A DNA stretch of 64,000 nucleotides from Emticicia sp965283955 (GCA_965283955.1 CBDIQW010000001.1:1178001-1242000); one strand, 5' to 3'; shown: positions 26,815-37,872, counted from the stretch's first letter. Translations and numbers: made by a program. Notes: generated by a model from the sequence alone, not told the origin.

Positions 26815-27489
26815 TTATTTATCACGGTACAAAACCTCGTCAATCAAGCCATAGGCTTTTGCTTCTTCGGCTTTCATCCAGTAGTCACGGTCAGAGTCTT
26901 GTTCTACCTGCTCAATTGTTTTTCCTGTATGGTTTGCCAAGATTTCGTATAACTCATGACGTAATTTGATAATTTCCTTCACGGTAATCTCCATATCACG
27001 AGATTGTCCTTGAGCTCCACCACTTGGTTGATGAATCATTACACGAGCGTGTGGCAACGCCGAACGCTTACCCGCTGCACCACCTGCCAATAAAACTGCT
27101 CCCATCGAAGCTGCCAATGAAGTACAGATTGTAGCAACATCAGGACGCACATACTGCATGGTGTCGTACATTCCTAAACCTGCATAAACCGACCCACCTG
27201 GACTATTGATATACATCAAAACATCTTTTTTAGCATCAACCGACTCTAAGAAAAGCAATTGTGCTACTACTACGTTTGCTACGTAATCGTCAACACCCGT
27301 TCCTAAGAAAATGATACTACCCATAATCAAACGAGAGAACACGTCGATAGCGGCAAAACGCATTGGACGCTCTTCGATGATATTTGGAGTCATGTTCTGA
27401 ACGTTGTGCTTCATATAATCATCAATCCCTAAACCACTCATGCCCATGTGATGTACGGCATACTTACGAAATTCTTCTCCAAAATGCAT
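26815..27489 (-). CDS. clpP: ATP-dependent Clp protease proteolytic subunit ClpP
   Basis: A 224-residue serine protease subunit forming the Clp barrel with ClpX/ClpA. The triad is visible as Ser128 (SLAASMGAVLL), His153 (VMIHQPSGG) and Asp202 (DSDRDYWM). It has an N-terminal extension of about 35 residues before the conserved core (IIEERPMRFAAIDVFSRL), common in Bacteroidota. clpX is not adjacent, and tig lies 27 kb away, so the usual tig-clpP-clpX order is split here. Confidence 0.95.
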   Translation of the reverse strand: MHFGEEFRKYAVHHMGMSGLGIDDYMKHNVQNMTPNIIEERPMRFAAIDVFSRLIMGSIIFLGTGVDDYVANVVVAQLLFLESVDAKKDVLMYINSPGGSVYAGLGMYDTMQYVRPDVATICTSLAASMGAVLLAGGAAGKRSALPHARVMIHQPSGGAQGQSRDMEITVKEIIKLRHELYEILANHTGKTIEQVEQDSDRDYWMKAEEAKAYGLIDEVLYRDK

Positions 27490-27496
27490 ATTTTTC

Positions 27497-27524
27497 TGTT
27501 ATTAGTTATTTGTTATCAGTAATA
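27497..27524. repeat. 7-nt tandem repeats upstream of clpP
   Basis: Four units of the TGTTATT / AGTTATT type lie 7 nt before the clpP ATG (read on the minus strand). Confidence 0.65.
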
Positions 27525-27681
27525 TTTAAACTTGTATGTTATTAAACAAAACGTAAGGTTAGACATCTAAGTTCAAAATTAGAACTTTCTAAGTTGCCGA
27601 ATTGTTCGATACAAAGATGTTAATTCTTTTAGAAATTTGTAGTCAGAATTTCAGATATTTTATCAGAATAAGCGATAAACT

Positions 27682-27709
27682 GATGTTTGATGTTCGATGT
27701 TTGGTGTTT
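27682..27709. repeat. 7-nt tandem repeats upstream of the XRE gene
   Basis: Four units on the theme GATGTTT (two identical, two with one change) end 15 nt before the ATG at 27725. Confidence 0.75.
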
Positions 27710-27724
27710 GGTTACAAAAATGTA

Positions 27725-28183
27725 ATGCCCTTTCGATTACTAAGATTTTACAGCATTATCAATTCTCCATTTTGCATCGCACGGGCGACCCCGTATCAAT
27801 TAAAAAATGCTTCATCAGGTGAGAAAATACGTCAAATACGCCTACTGAAAGGTTTTTCGCAAGAAAACATGGCCGATATGCTCGATATCTCAACTACGGC
27901 CTACGGTGATATTGAACGTAACAAAACCGAATTGACGATTTCGAGAGCTACCGAAATTGCTAAAGTTTTGGGTATTGGCATTGTTGATTTAATAGATATT
28001 GAGCTTCATTCCGTTGATTTTTCGATGGAAAAGCTCCAACTCGAAAACGAAAAGCTAAAAGCCGAAGTTGAAAAATGGCAAATGACAGCTGCGTATTGGC
28101 ACGAAAAATATGAAAATCGTTTTGTAGGAAACACTATGAGAGTTATTACGGAAGAACCTGAACGTAGAAAAATTGGGTTTTAA
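27725..28183 (+). CDS. XRE family helix-turn-helix regulator
   Basis: A protein of about 152 residues with a Cro/C1-type helix-turn-helix: GEKIRQIRLLKGFSQENMADMLDISTTAYGDIERNKTELTI, split by residue 20 blocks as usual for the family. A C-terminal coiled coil (MEKLQLENEKLKAEVEKW) probably dimerises it. The start is doubtful. The ATG at 27725 puts about 30 unusual residues before the domain, and that stretch contains a palindrome (27781-27794). An ATG at 27807 is out of frame. No target is evident. Confidence 0.75.
   Translation: MPFRLLRFYSIINSPFCIARATPYQLKNASSGEKIRQIRLLKGFSQENMADMLDISTTAYGDIERNKTELTISRATEIAKVLGIGIVDLIDIELHSVDFSMEKLQLENEKLKAEVEKWQMTAAYWHEKYENRFVGNTMRVITEEPERRKIGF
27781..27794. 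repeat. GC-rich palindrome in the 5' part of the XRE gene
   Basis: ACGGG, a CGAC spacer, then CCCGT, in otherwise AT-rich DNA. Probably a REP-like element remnant, which may have altered the gene's original start. Confidence 0.5.
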
Positions 28184-28279
28184 TTGCACCATTTCATCAC
28201 ATTTTCCTGCACTTCTACAACATTTTTGAGTTTTGTGTAATTTCAAGGCATAGTTTTGTTGAAAAATTATGAAAAAGCT

Positions 28280-29860
28280 ATGCAATCAATACAAAAAATC
28301 AGACGCTACGAATTTATACTCGTTGCCTTCGTCACAATCATCTACGTTGTTCGCCGACTTTTCCAAGAAGCAAGCAGATTTGATTCGATGATTACTACTG
28401 CCGAACTCAATAAAATACCTTCAAACATCATTTGGGGAAGTCTTAGGGGTTATGACCATATTGGCAATAATAATTTCCCGACAATCGTAGCGGCTTCGTT
28501 ATTTTTGGTAGCGTGGTTGTTTTTCCATTATTTAATTTTTCCAAGGTTACAAGAAAAAAAGTTTGATAGTACAACGTTTACTTTCATTGCCATTGTCATC
28601 ATTTTGTGTATTTCAAGCGTTCAGATTTTTGAATATTTAAAACTATATATTCGCTTCAGACGTGACAATCACGAAAATATTATTGGCTTGAAAGTTTATT
28701 CGCAATACCGAAAATTACTTGTGGTTACAAACAGTATTGCAGTATTTATCACTATTTTATTTTATGAAGCTTTTTCTCAATTTTATTATTTTATTCATAA
28801 AAAACTCAAAGATGAGAAAGAGGCAAATTTTCAATACTTAGACTATTTCTTGATAGCGACTATCAGTATAACAATGATATTTATTGCTCTTTTTGGCAAT
28901 ATTATTTCAGGAAAAAATTATTGGTATGGAGCAGTCAGAGATTTATCCTTAATGGCCATTTGTGCAACTACTATTTATTTCGCCCAAGAAGCATTTTATA
29001 AGAGAGTTCTCCCCTATTTTTCTTCAATAAAATCAAGAGAATTTCAGAAAGGCACAATTTACTTTTTGTTCATCAACCTACTTGGAGCGATTGGCGGATA
29101 TTTTATCCAATTATTAAGCTGGTTATCTTATAGCTTTGTCAATCTCGGATTTCATAGCGAATGGATTTTTCAAATATTTATTTTATTTGTCTTCATCTCC
29201 ATTGTTATTGCGTTTCTTAGAAAAGTTTTTACCAAAGAAAAAATACAACTTCAGACGCAAATCATTTCAAAATCAGCTGAACTTTCTAACCTTCGCTCAC
29301 AAATAAACCCCCATTTTTTATTCAATGCCTTAAACACACTCTATTCAGTTTCGTTGAAAGAAAATGCCGAAAAAACCTCTGATGGTATTCAAAAACTGGG
29401 CGATATGATGAGATTTATGCTGAATGAAAACCACCAAGACCGAATTCCGTTGAGTAAAGAAATTGAATATCTGCACAACTATATTGATATTCAACGCATG
29501 AGAATTGACGAAAATCACGACATCGAGATAAAGATAAATATCCAAGATTCAGAACGAGAAATTTTTATTTCGCCGATGTTACTCAATCCATTCGTCGAAA
29601 ATGCCTTCAAACATGGCATAAGTTTCCGAAATCCTTCGTGGATATATATTACGCTTACACATGACGCACAAAAACTGTACTTCAAAGTACATAATAGTAG
29701 GCATCTGAAACAAGAAAACTCGCCCGAGAAAGACAATAATGGTATTGGATTGGAAAACGTAAAAAAACGCCTCGAATTGATTTATCCTAACCGCCATACG
29801 CTTGATATTCAGGTATCTGACAATGATTATTTTGTATCTTTGATTATTGGAATTTATTAA
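28280..29860 (+). CDS. LytS-type sensor histidine kinase
   Basis: A 526-residue membrane kinase. Residues 1 to about 315 hold several hydrophobic helices. The His-kinase dimerisation motif LRSQINPHFLFNALNTLYS carries the phospho-accepting His, and the ATP-binding part has LLNPFVENAFKHGI (N box) and NGIGLENVKKRL (G box). It is the sensor for the LytTR regulator 5 nt downstream. The ATG at 28280 is preferred to a TTG at 28256. Confidence 0.92.
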   Translation: MQSIQKIRRYEFILVAFVTIIYVVRRLFQEASRFDSMITTAELNKIPSNIIWGSLRGYDHIGNNNFPTIVAASLFLVAWLFFHYLIFPRLQEKKFDSTTFTFIAIVIILCISSVQIFEYLKLYIRFRRDNHENIIGLKVYSQYRKLLVVTNSIAVFITILFYEAFSQFYYFIHKKLKDEKEANFQYLDYFLIATISITMIFIALFGNIISGKNYWYGAVRDLSLMAICATTIYFAQEAFYKRVLPYFSSIKSREFQKGTIYFLFINLLGAIGGYFIQLLSWLSYSFVNLGFHSEWIFQIFILFVFISIVIAFLRKVFTKEKIQLQTQIISKSAELSNLRSQINPHFLFNALNTLYSVSLKENAEKTSDGIQKLGDMMRFMLNENHQDRIPLSKEIEYLHNYIDIQRMRIDENHDIEIKINIQDSEREIFISPMLLNPFVENAFKHGISFRNPSWIYITLTHDAQKLYFKVHNSRHLKQENSPEKDNNGIGLENVKKRLELIYPNRHTLDIQVSDNDYFVSLIIGIY

Positions 29861-29865
29861 AAATT

Positions 29866-30588
29866 ATGCAAAAAAACATTACTCCTCTTCAGGGGTTAGG
29901 GGTTACCGCCATTGCCATCGACGACGAACCAAGAGCCTTAGAGGTGATTGAAATACACGCCCAGAAAGTGCCATTCCTTGAACTAAAAGCAACATTTACC
30001 GATGCTTTTGAGGCGATTTCGTATTTGCAGCAAAATAAAATTGATTTGATTTTTTTGGATATAAAAATGCCAGATATTTCGGGAATTGAGTTTGTGCATA
30101 TTCTACAAAAAACGCCGATGATTATCTTCACAACGGCCTATTCTGAATATGCAGTAAAAGGCTTTGAACTCGATGCCATTGATTATTTAATGAAACCTTT
30201 TTCGTTGGCAAGGTTTACCAAAGCCTGCAATAAAGCCCTCGAAATGAAGCTTTCAAGAGGTGAAAGTTCTCCAAACTTTATTTTTCTAAAAACTGGTTAT
30301 GAAGAAGAAAAAGTGCTATTTGATGATATTCTTTATATAGAAGCCGAAGGCAATTATATGGCGTATGTGCTACCCAACAAAAAACTTTTATGCCGACAAA
30401 ATATTGGCGAATGTATGGCTCAATTACCTACCAATCAATTTGTCAGAATTCATCGTTCCTATATTGTAGCGGTGAGTAAAATACAAAAAATTACCCGCCA
30501 GTCGGTTTGGGTGGCGGGTAACGAAATATCAGTTGGGGCTTCGTATGAAGAAAAGCTCGGTGAGATTCGAGCCAAACTGAAACTTTAG
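29866..30588 (+). CDS. LytTR family response regulator
   Basis: A 240-residue regulator. The receiver domain (residues about 14-130) has phospho-acceptor Asp65 in DLIFLDIKMPD and Lys in LMKPFSLARF. The LytTR DNA-binding domain (residues about 140-238) has ILYIEAEGNYMAYVL and FVRIHRSYIVAVSKI. Residues 5-13 (ITPLQGLGV) come before the usual receiver start (TAIAIDDEP) and are encoded by a GC-rich repeat-like element. Paired with the LytS-type kinase just upstream; converges on the BNR gene with 2 nt between. Confidence 0.93.
   Translation: MQKNITPLQGLGVTAIAIDDEPRALEVIEIHAQKVPFLELKATFTDAFEAISYLQQNKIDLIFLDIKMPDISGIEFVHILQKTPMIIFTTAYSEYAVKGFELDAIDYLMKPFSLARFTKACNKALEMKLSRGESSPNFIFLKTGYEEEKVLFDDILYIEAEGNYMAYVLPNKKLLCRQNIGECMAQLPTNQFVRIHRSYIVAVSKIQKITRQSVWVAGNEISVGASYEEKLGEIRAKLKL
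29880..29909. repeat. GC-rich REP-like element inside the regulator's N-terminal codons
   Basis: CTCCTCTTCAGGGG followed by TTAGGGGTTACC. The same pyrimidine-loop-purine-GGGG layout is found at 44445-44476 and, on the minus strand, at 58046-58067. It encodes residues ITPLQGLGV. Confidence 0.5.
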
Positions 30589-30590
30589 AT

Positions 30591-32991
30591 TTAATTACAA
30601 CCCTGAATTTTTGCTAAAAATACCTCGCTCGATCTAGCACTAAAAGGCGGGTTAAGAGAAATACTTTTTCCTGCATAATAATTAGTTGGTGAAGAAATAT
30701 TTGCCTGACTCGTAATTGTTTCAGCGGCAGAATAAGTACCTGCTGCTTGCGAAATATTTCCGTAAACCAAAGTCAGATTACAACTTGGTGTCTCGATTTC
30801 CCAAAATCCTCTTCCATACGTACCAACTCTTAGTTTTCCACCAATTTTAGAAAGTTCTACTTCATTAACCGCTACTTGAGGCAAACCTGTTCCGAATAAA
30901 GTCCAAGTCGAGTTTACTAAATTTCTATAATAAACGCCAATATTCATACCGACATAGATACCTTCGGTTGTGAAATCATCCACAACAATACTTCTCCCAG
31001 CAATTGCAGGCAAGCCCGCCGAAATATTGGTAAACGTAGCTCCTGCATCGGTCGATAGCAACACAGGTTGAGAACTTGATGTTGTGGTTATCCAGACTCG
31101 GGTGGGGTCGTTATATTTTACAGCGATATCAGTAATAGTGGCCGATGCCGTATAAGTTGACCAAGTTGTTCCTCCGTCAGCAGTTCTATATAAAGTAGAG
31201 CCTCTCGAAGCATAAATATACTGGTCGTTTGAATGAGTGCTACAGCCAATTCATCCAAATTACCTGTTACTGGCGAAATAGCTGTCCAAGAAGTACCCGA
31301 ATTAGTTGATTTGTAAACCGCATTCCATCCACCGTAGGCAATAGTAGAACTCGTTGGGTGCCACGCCAAAGGCGTAATCCAATTAGCTGAAATAGGGCGT
31401 GTAAGGCTTGAGTAAGAATTCCCCCCATTCGTAGTTCTATAAATACTTCCATATTGCGAAGTACCAATCATCCTAAGATGATTGGTTGGGTCAATAATCA
31501 CATCCATTCCATCTGCACCGAGCCAATCTACGAAATTTCCTCCTGATTGTCGTGCCACAGTTCCATTATCTTGAGCTCCGCCTGCCATCACATTGGCATT
31601 TGTAATACTTGAGGCAATTCTGTATAATTGTCTGATTCCAAGCCCCGTAGAAAGGTCAGTCCATGAATTTGGAGTAGCGTAAGAGGTTTTATAAATTCCT
31701 CCGTCACTTCCCGAATAAAGCACCGTACCTATATATTCTAAAGCGTGTACATCGGCATGATTATAACCTGTGCTATTGGGGTAATACCAAATAGTTTGCT
31801 GTGTAAAAGAAGTTCCACCGTTGGTACTTCTCCAAACAATAATTCCTGCGATTGATAAATCATCTACATTCGATGGATTTACCGCAATAGCCATATCATA
31901 AGTGGCTTGTCCGCCCGCTTCATTACCATTATAGCCAAAATAATTAGTGCTTGCCGCAACACTTCCGATAACAGTGGTAGTAAAAGTAAGGCCAGCATCT
32001 GTACTTTTATACAATCGACCAAACTGGCTTCCATTAGCTTGTACAGCATAGACAACATCGGCATCATCTGGACTTACGCCTAAGAGTGTACGTCCTGAAT
32101 TAGTAATTCCAGAAGTTATAGCCGTCCAAGTTATACCACCATCGGTTGAGCGGTGAATTGTAGTGGAGGAGGCTGAATTTCCCGAAGAATACATAATGTT
32201 CGGGTCATTGGGGTTGAACTCAATGTCTTCTACCGAAACACTCGACAGCCTTAAAGTCCAACTTGTCCCACCATTTGAAGATTCATGAATTCCAGAACTG
32301 GAAGTTGCATATATTTTATTACTATTGGTCGGGTGAACCAGTATTTTTCTCGTTGAAGTATTAGTGGCAGCCAATGTGGTCCACGTTGCACCTGCATCTG
32401 TAGATTTAATTACCCCCAAACCAGTAGCTGCTGCGTAAATCGTATTGGTATTAGATGGAGCAATCGCAAGATTGAAAACATTCATGTAGGCACTGTTATT
32501 ATCAACCAGTGGAGTCCATGAGGTTCCTCCATCAGTCGTTTTCCAAATACCCCACCTGGTGAGGACACATAAATAATATTAGTATTGGTCGGATTTACAG
32601 CCACACTTGTCACTCGTCCAACCCCTGGATTCCAGCCCGAAGTATAAGTGAAACTTTTAGGGCCGAGTTCTGTCCAAGCAGCCGAAACCGAAAGTGGAGT
32701 TATTTTAGCGGCCTTCTTAAAGGCTTCTTGTTCGACCAAAGCCGATACTCGATAACCTTTTTCATCTAAATGAAATTTTTGCTCAAACTTCCATCTTTCA
32801 TAATGTTTGCAGTCTTTCTTTTGCTGAACAGTATCCGTTTCGTTGGCAATATGCGAATCAGCAAGCTTTTGAATCTCCGTAAAATTTAGGTCACTCCGAT
32901 TTATTATCTCATAAATTGTCTTTTGACCGAAAACATTACTGACGGACAACAGTAATAAAAATATCCAATATAATTGTATTTGTTTTTTCAT
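30591..32991 (-). pseudogene. BNR/VPS10-type propeller protein, secreted, two frameshifts
   Basis: A secreted protein of about 800 codons. Signal peptide IQLYWIFLLLLSVSNVFGQ, then many BNR/Asp-box repeats (STDAGATWTTL, SSNGGTSWTLR, STDGGITWTAI, STNSGTSWTAI), which build sortilin/exo-sialidase-like beta-propellers. The C-terminal GTYSAAETITSQANI ... NYYAGKSISLNPPFSA ... FLAKIQGC resembles the small 3-coathanger-like tail domain of Cytophagales. Breaks: a G missing in the run at 32550-32553 and one base missing near 31230-31245. Fragments run 32482-32991, 31118-32485 and 30591 to about 31240. No catalytic residues identified. Confidence 0.8.
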
Positions 32992-33165
32992 AATCATAAA
33001 AGAAATTTTAATAAGAATATAAAGTAACCGAAGTTTTAGTCTAAAATTATATTTGAATTCTTAACCTAACTGATTATCACAAAAATACTAATATTTATCA
33101 TCATCTCAGTATATTTTTATTAAACGGTTGTACTTTTTCATCGCTTGTTTAATGACCAGATTTCC

Positions 33166-33206
33166 ATAAAAAAGCCTGCCACTTTAAGAGTAGCAGGCTT
33201 AAAAAA
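33166..33206. terminator. Terminator hairpin after the small lipoprotein gene
   Basis: AAGCCTGC (33172-33179) and GCAGGCTT (33193-33200) with flanking A's and T's. It lies 28 nt past the stop of the minus-strand lipoprotein gene. Confidence 0.8.
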
Positions 33207-33233
33207 TATTATTGCTTTAGAGTGTTAGTATCT

Positions 33234-33652
33234 TTAAGGTCTCCCTGTATTGATGTCTAACTCCACATATACTTTTTGTTCACTTGAAATCTTCACAGTT
33301 TTTTCAGTACTTGCTTTTGCACTAAATTTTAATCCATCTTGAACAGATGATTCTAACTTGATATTATAGTTTCCTTCCTCTACCTCAAATGAAAAAAGGC
33401 CAGTTCTATCAAGCTTTTTTCTTAAAGGAGAAGTAAGCCCATTTTCATTACTCAACACAACAGAATATTGGCCATAGATAGCGTCTAATTCAGCATTGCT
33501 CAATCCGCACGGATTATTACTATTATTGGGGTCAGTAGGGAAACCACAAAGAGACCAATAGTTACTTTCCCTTCCACAATACCCAAGGGAGTGACATCAA
33601 CAGCCGCACATCCAATTAAAATAAAAATGAAAAACCAATATACAAGTTTCAT
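33234..33652 (-). pseudogene. Small lipoprotein, frameshifted
   Basis: Signal peptide with lipobox IGCAAVD from the ATG at 33652 (LVYWFFIFILIGC). The frame then goes wrong; adding one G in the GGG run at 33582-33584 gives TPLGYCGRESNYWSLCGFPT and joins the frame 33234-33503 (SNAELDAIYGQYSVV ... VYVELDINTGRP). The restored protein has about 139 residues, with a prealbumin-like beta-sandwich feel (FSFEVEEGNYNIKLESS). No family recognised. The 250 nt upstream hold no other gene. Confidence 0.6.
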
Positions 33653-33904
33653 AATCTTTGTCTGTTTAAAAGTAAATAAAAGGTTATTGTTAAAAAATAG
33701 AATCATCTACAAACATACCATTGCGTTTAAATCTCTATGGTCTTTTACTAAAGATTCTATTTACATAAAAAAGGTTGGAAGGATAAAAAAAATCTGATTA
33801 TTTTTCTCCACCTTCAAGGCTTTTTTTTATACTTTTACCATTTTGGAGCTTCTTACTGAGATAAATCCCAAGACATTGAGGCTTTAAATCTTAATAAAAT
33901 GCGA

Positions 33905-35083
33905 CTAATACTTCATTCTCTTCTTCTTCAAATTATTTTCCAATAAAAATACGCCATTTTTATTTACAATAATAATATCATGTTTGCCATCTTTGTTCAT
34001 ATCGGCAACCGTTACATTAAGCCCCGAACCCGAATCATTATCAATGATATGTTCAGTCCAGTAAGGTTGTTTTTTTGAATCAAACTCAAAATACATCAAA
34101 ATCGGAGCATCGGCATCGCCAGCATCTCTGCCATTATGTGCCAAATAGCGTTTACCTGTGATGTATTCTTTTTTTCCATCTCCATCCAAATCGGCCATAA
34201 TTGAGGAGTGCGTTTGAGAAGTAGTTGTGCTAATCGTGTGAGTTTTGAAGTCTATTTTTCCATTTTCATTGATTTGCTCATAATACCAAACCCCCAAAGC
34301 GTGAGCCGATGCCGCCACGACATCGTTTTTGCCATCGCCGTTTACGTCAAAAACTTGCATGTGAGAGCATGGCTCACCCAAATTGGCTGGGTGAAACTCC
34401 CAATTTCCGCCGTTAAGATCTTTTGTGCCTTGAAACCACCCTTCACGAATAACTACATCTTTTATTCCATCGTTATTGATGTCGCCATAGCCAATTCCGT
34501 GCGAAAACATCTCTGTACCAGCCACTTTTTCCTTTGTCAAATTAAATCTTTTCCATATAGTTTCCCCTTTTTTACTCGGTGATTTTAGCCAAACAATTTG
34601 TTTTTTTGCTTTATCTCCGCACAAAATATCCAGTCTTCCATCGCCATCAATATCCACAAAATTGGGCGATTCGTTGGCTATTCCTACCGAGTCAGCAATT
34701 ATATGCTTTTTCCACTCGCTTACTTGTTGTTTTTTGGGGTTTTCAAACCAAAAGGCGGGTTTCCCAGGGTAATCAATAATCACTACGTCGTCCCAGCCAT
34801 CCTGATTTACGTCCATTCCGAAATTAAGGAATGAATTGCTGTATTCTTCACGAGGTTTGAATACCCTTGAAGGAGCCATTTCGTGGCGAGTCCAGTTGGG
34901 GGCTTCAAACCAATAATAGCCCGCTACAATATCAAGTTTACCATCTTTGTTCAAATCAGCCACAGCTCCGCCTTCTGATAGAAATTCTCTTGAAAGTACA
35001 GTTTTTTTGAAATCTTGGGCAAAAGCCGCAAACGATGCTATGCTCAGGCTAACTTGCAGGAATATTTTGAAATATCTTTTCAT
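33905..35083 (-). CDS. FG-GAP/VCBS repeat secreted protein
   Basis: A 392-residue secreted protein (signal peptide FLQVSLSIASFAAFAQ). It has at least six FG-GAP repeats carrying calcium-binding DxDxDG-like loops: ADLNKDGKLDIVAG, MDVNQDGWDDVVII, VDIDGDGRLDILCG, GDINNDGIKDVVI, FDVNGDGKNDVVA, ADLDGDGKKEYI, ADMNKDGKHDIII. These fold into an integrin-alpha-like propeller. It follows the cupredoxin-dehydrogenase gene by 26 nt and DUF1080, so it likely works in the same envelope oxidation or polysaccharide system. Confidence 0.9.
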   Translation of the reverse strand: MKRYFKIFLQVSLSIASFAAFAQDFKKTVLSREFLSEGGAVADLNKDGKLDIVAGYYWFEAPNWTRHEMAPSRVFKPREEYSNSFLNFGMDVNQDGWDDVVIIDYPGKPAFWFENPKKQQVSEWKKHIIADSVGIANESPNFVDIDGDGRLDILCGDKAKKQIVWLKSPSKKGETIWKRFNLTKEKVAGTEMFSHGIGYGDINNDGIKDVVIREGWFQGTKDLNGGNWEFHPANLGEPCSHMQVFDVNGDGKNDVVAASAHALGVWYYEQINENGKIDFKTHTISTTTSQTHSSIMADLDGDGKKEYITGKRYLAHNGRDAGDADAPILMYFEFDSKKQPYWTEHIIDNDSGSGLNVTVADMNKDGKHDIIIVNKNGVFLLENNLKKKRMKY

Positions 35084-35109
35084 CTTAATTATCAGAATAA
35101 AATTTTGGA

Positions 35110-37872
35110 TTAATGAGTATGGTTGTGGTTTCCGTTATCCGTGGTTGAGTTATTCCCTGTTCTTTTCTTCATGTACTCCAAAAACTTAGGAATAGGACTT
35201 TTTTCTGCCATCTGAATCGCTCTTTTGGCATCAACATCAGCCAAAGGCTCGGCAGCATACCAAATCATCAACGGCAAATTATGGTCGGCAATATCTTCTG
35301 TTTTTTGAGCGAGAGCCTCCACTACTTCCCAACGCTTGTTGGGTTCAATTCTTTGCATGGCCGACGCCAAATAAAGTCTTACCAAAGCCGATTTATCGGT
35401 TTTAGCCATTGTTCCAAATTGTTTTAAAGCATCAGCCGAAACGGTATTGTTTTCAGCCAAAAACTGTATTGCCCAACTTCTAATGTACTCACTTTGATTT
35501 GAAAGCAAATCAATCAATTCTTTCTCCGAAAGGCCGTTAGTTACATAAAGTGTCCACAAAGCCCTCAATTTCCGACTAATATCTGGATTTGTATTTAGAA
35601 TGACTTTTAGAGCATCGTACACTTGCTTATTCCCTCCTCTTTCTTGCAAAATTGTTCTTGCCTGACGCACATACCATTCGTTTGGATTTAACTGATAATT
35701 CACCAATTCTAAGTCAGTTGCTTTGCGTAAATCAGCTTGTACCCATTTATCGGTTTCGTAACTAATCTTAAAAATCCGTCCCATTGTTTTATCATGCACA
35801 TCAGGATTTGAACTATGGCATTGGTTTTTATCATACCAGTCAATCGCAAAAACTGACCCGCTTGGGTCGTATTTGAAATTGAGCCACTGCGACCAGCTAT
35901 CATTCATGGGCATAAAATCTTTTTTGTGCTTACCTACATAGCCCGAGCCTTCACGGGTTAGTTCATCAATATTCAATCTCGCACCATTAATATTGTTCAT
36001 GAAAATATTATTACGGTATTCTTTCGGCCAATTATTTCCACCCAAATATATCATTGCTCCTGCATGGGCGTGTCCGCCACCAGCGGCTGCCGAGCGGAAA
36101 TTTCCCGCATGATGTGCACGGTCGCCCAAATAATGGGCATGGTCGGCAATGGTTTTAATATCATCATAAATATACGGATTAAAATGCTTGCCACCTTGAC
36201 GCACATAACGCCCACCTTGAATCATGTGGTATAAATGCGGAATCACGCAAGCCGTAATGAAAGCGTGTCCATAATCATTGAAATCTAATCCCCACGGATT
36301 ACTTGTACCTTCGGCAAATAGCTCGAAAATATGCTTCGTTGGGTGGTATCGCCAAACACCTGCGTTAAGTTTGGTGCGTTGGTCGTCGGGAGTTCCTGGT
36401 TTGCCCACTTTTGAGTGTGTAAAAACTCCGTGCGTACCATAAAGCCAACCATCAGGCCCCCAGCGTAAACTATTGAGGGTTTCGTGGGTATCTTGTGTTC
36501 CCCAACCATCTAAAAGCTTTTGTGGCTCACCTGTCGGTTTATCGGTAGTAAAATCGGTCGGAATAAACAATAAATAAGGAGCAGCTCCAACCCAAACTCC
36601 ACCCATGCCAACCTCTATACCACTGACAAGATTCAAATTTTCGATGAAAACTTTACGGCTATCGAGTGTCCCATCGCCATTTGTATCTTCAAAAATCAAG
36701 ATTCTATCACGCCCTTGACCTTCGGGGGCAGGTACTGGATACGTATGTCCTTCTACGACCCAAAGCCTTCCACGCCAATCAATCGTAAAGGCAATTGGTC
36801 GTACAATATCGGGTTCGGCAGCGGCCAACGTAATCTTAAAACCTTTCGGTGGTGTCATGGCTTTTGCAGCCTCAATTCCCGAAAGTCCCGCATTGATAAT
36901 AGGGTCGAGTGGTGGTAAAACAATAATATCTTTTTGAAATAATTCGTTTTGAAAATCTGGTCGTGAAGGATAAAATAAGAAATTATCAAAATTGATATGA
37001 GCAAATTTATCGTTCGGGATGTACGGTATTTGCGAAATACCCGTTTCTTTATCTATAATTCTGATAAAGATATTTTTATTGAGATATTTTCTTAAATCGA
37101 CAACCACTGGTTGAAGAGTAAGCTCTCCCCTGCCCCGTTGATTGAAAAATAACTTTTTTTGTATCGGCCAAAACAATTTCTACACGAGTATCTTGCAAAG
37201 CTCCACCCGAAACCATAAACGAAGCATAAGGTTGCGTTACGGTAAAAGGAACAGAAGTCAAAGTTCCTGTCAATTTATAATTAACTGTACCGCCCGAACT
37301 GAGGAAGTTTTTGCCTTCAAAACCAATCGTCATGTCTTTATCATGAATGGGCGAAGGGTCGGCATTAATCAACGGACTTACAAAGGCATCGCCAGTGGCA
37401 GTCCAGTCATGTAAGTCTCCTGTTTCAAAGTTAAGGTTGAGCGGTTTTCCATTTTTCATGGGCAATTTACCTACCACAACTTTTTCGATTATTTCTCCTT
37501 CTACAACTTCCAATTTTCCGACCATTCCTGCCGCACGATGGCCAGGAACAGTACAATAATAAGTATCGTTTTTATCAGCTATAAAAGTGATACTCGACTT
37601 TGAGCCTTTTTCAGAAACTGTTCCACTTTTAATGCCCAGTTTCTCTAAGGCAATATCGTGGGTCATTACCTCTCCGTTAACGATATTGATTCTTACTCGA
37701 CTCCCTTTTTTACTTTTAACGTAGGATTGCGTGTACCATTCTTGAAAAAATAGCCCAACATGGTGGTTTCAAGCGTAAATTCTTTGTCGATTTTTGTGGT
37801 ATCTTGGGCATAGACCGAAGGGAGAATAGTCACCCCCAAAAGCAGGAGCAAAAGGAAACGTGATTTGTACAT
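35110..37872 (-). pseudogene. Cupredoxin / beta-sandwich / PVC-type dehydrogenase fusion, two frameshifts
   Basis: A secreted protein of about 920 codons starting MYKSRFLLLLLLGVTILPSVYAQ. A plastocyanin-like domain follows, with copper ligands visible as His in MTHDIALEKL and Cys-His-Met in YYCTVPGHRAAGM. Next is a galactose-binding-like sandwich (NFETGDLHDWTATGDAF), then a PVC-type membrane-bound-dehydrogenase propeller (PPKGFKITLAAAEPDIVRP, WVVEGHTYPVPAPEGQGRD) and HEAT-like helices. The His-rich tail has no CxxCH heme site. Breaks: an A missing in the run at 37706-37711 and one extra base at 37122-37136. Open parts are 35110-37176, 37076-37666 and 37693-37872. Confidence 0.8.
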
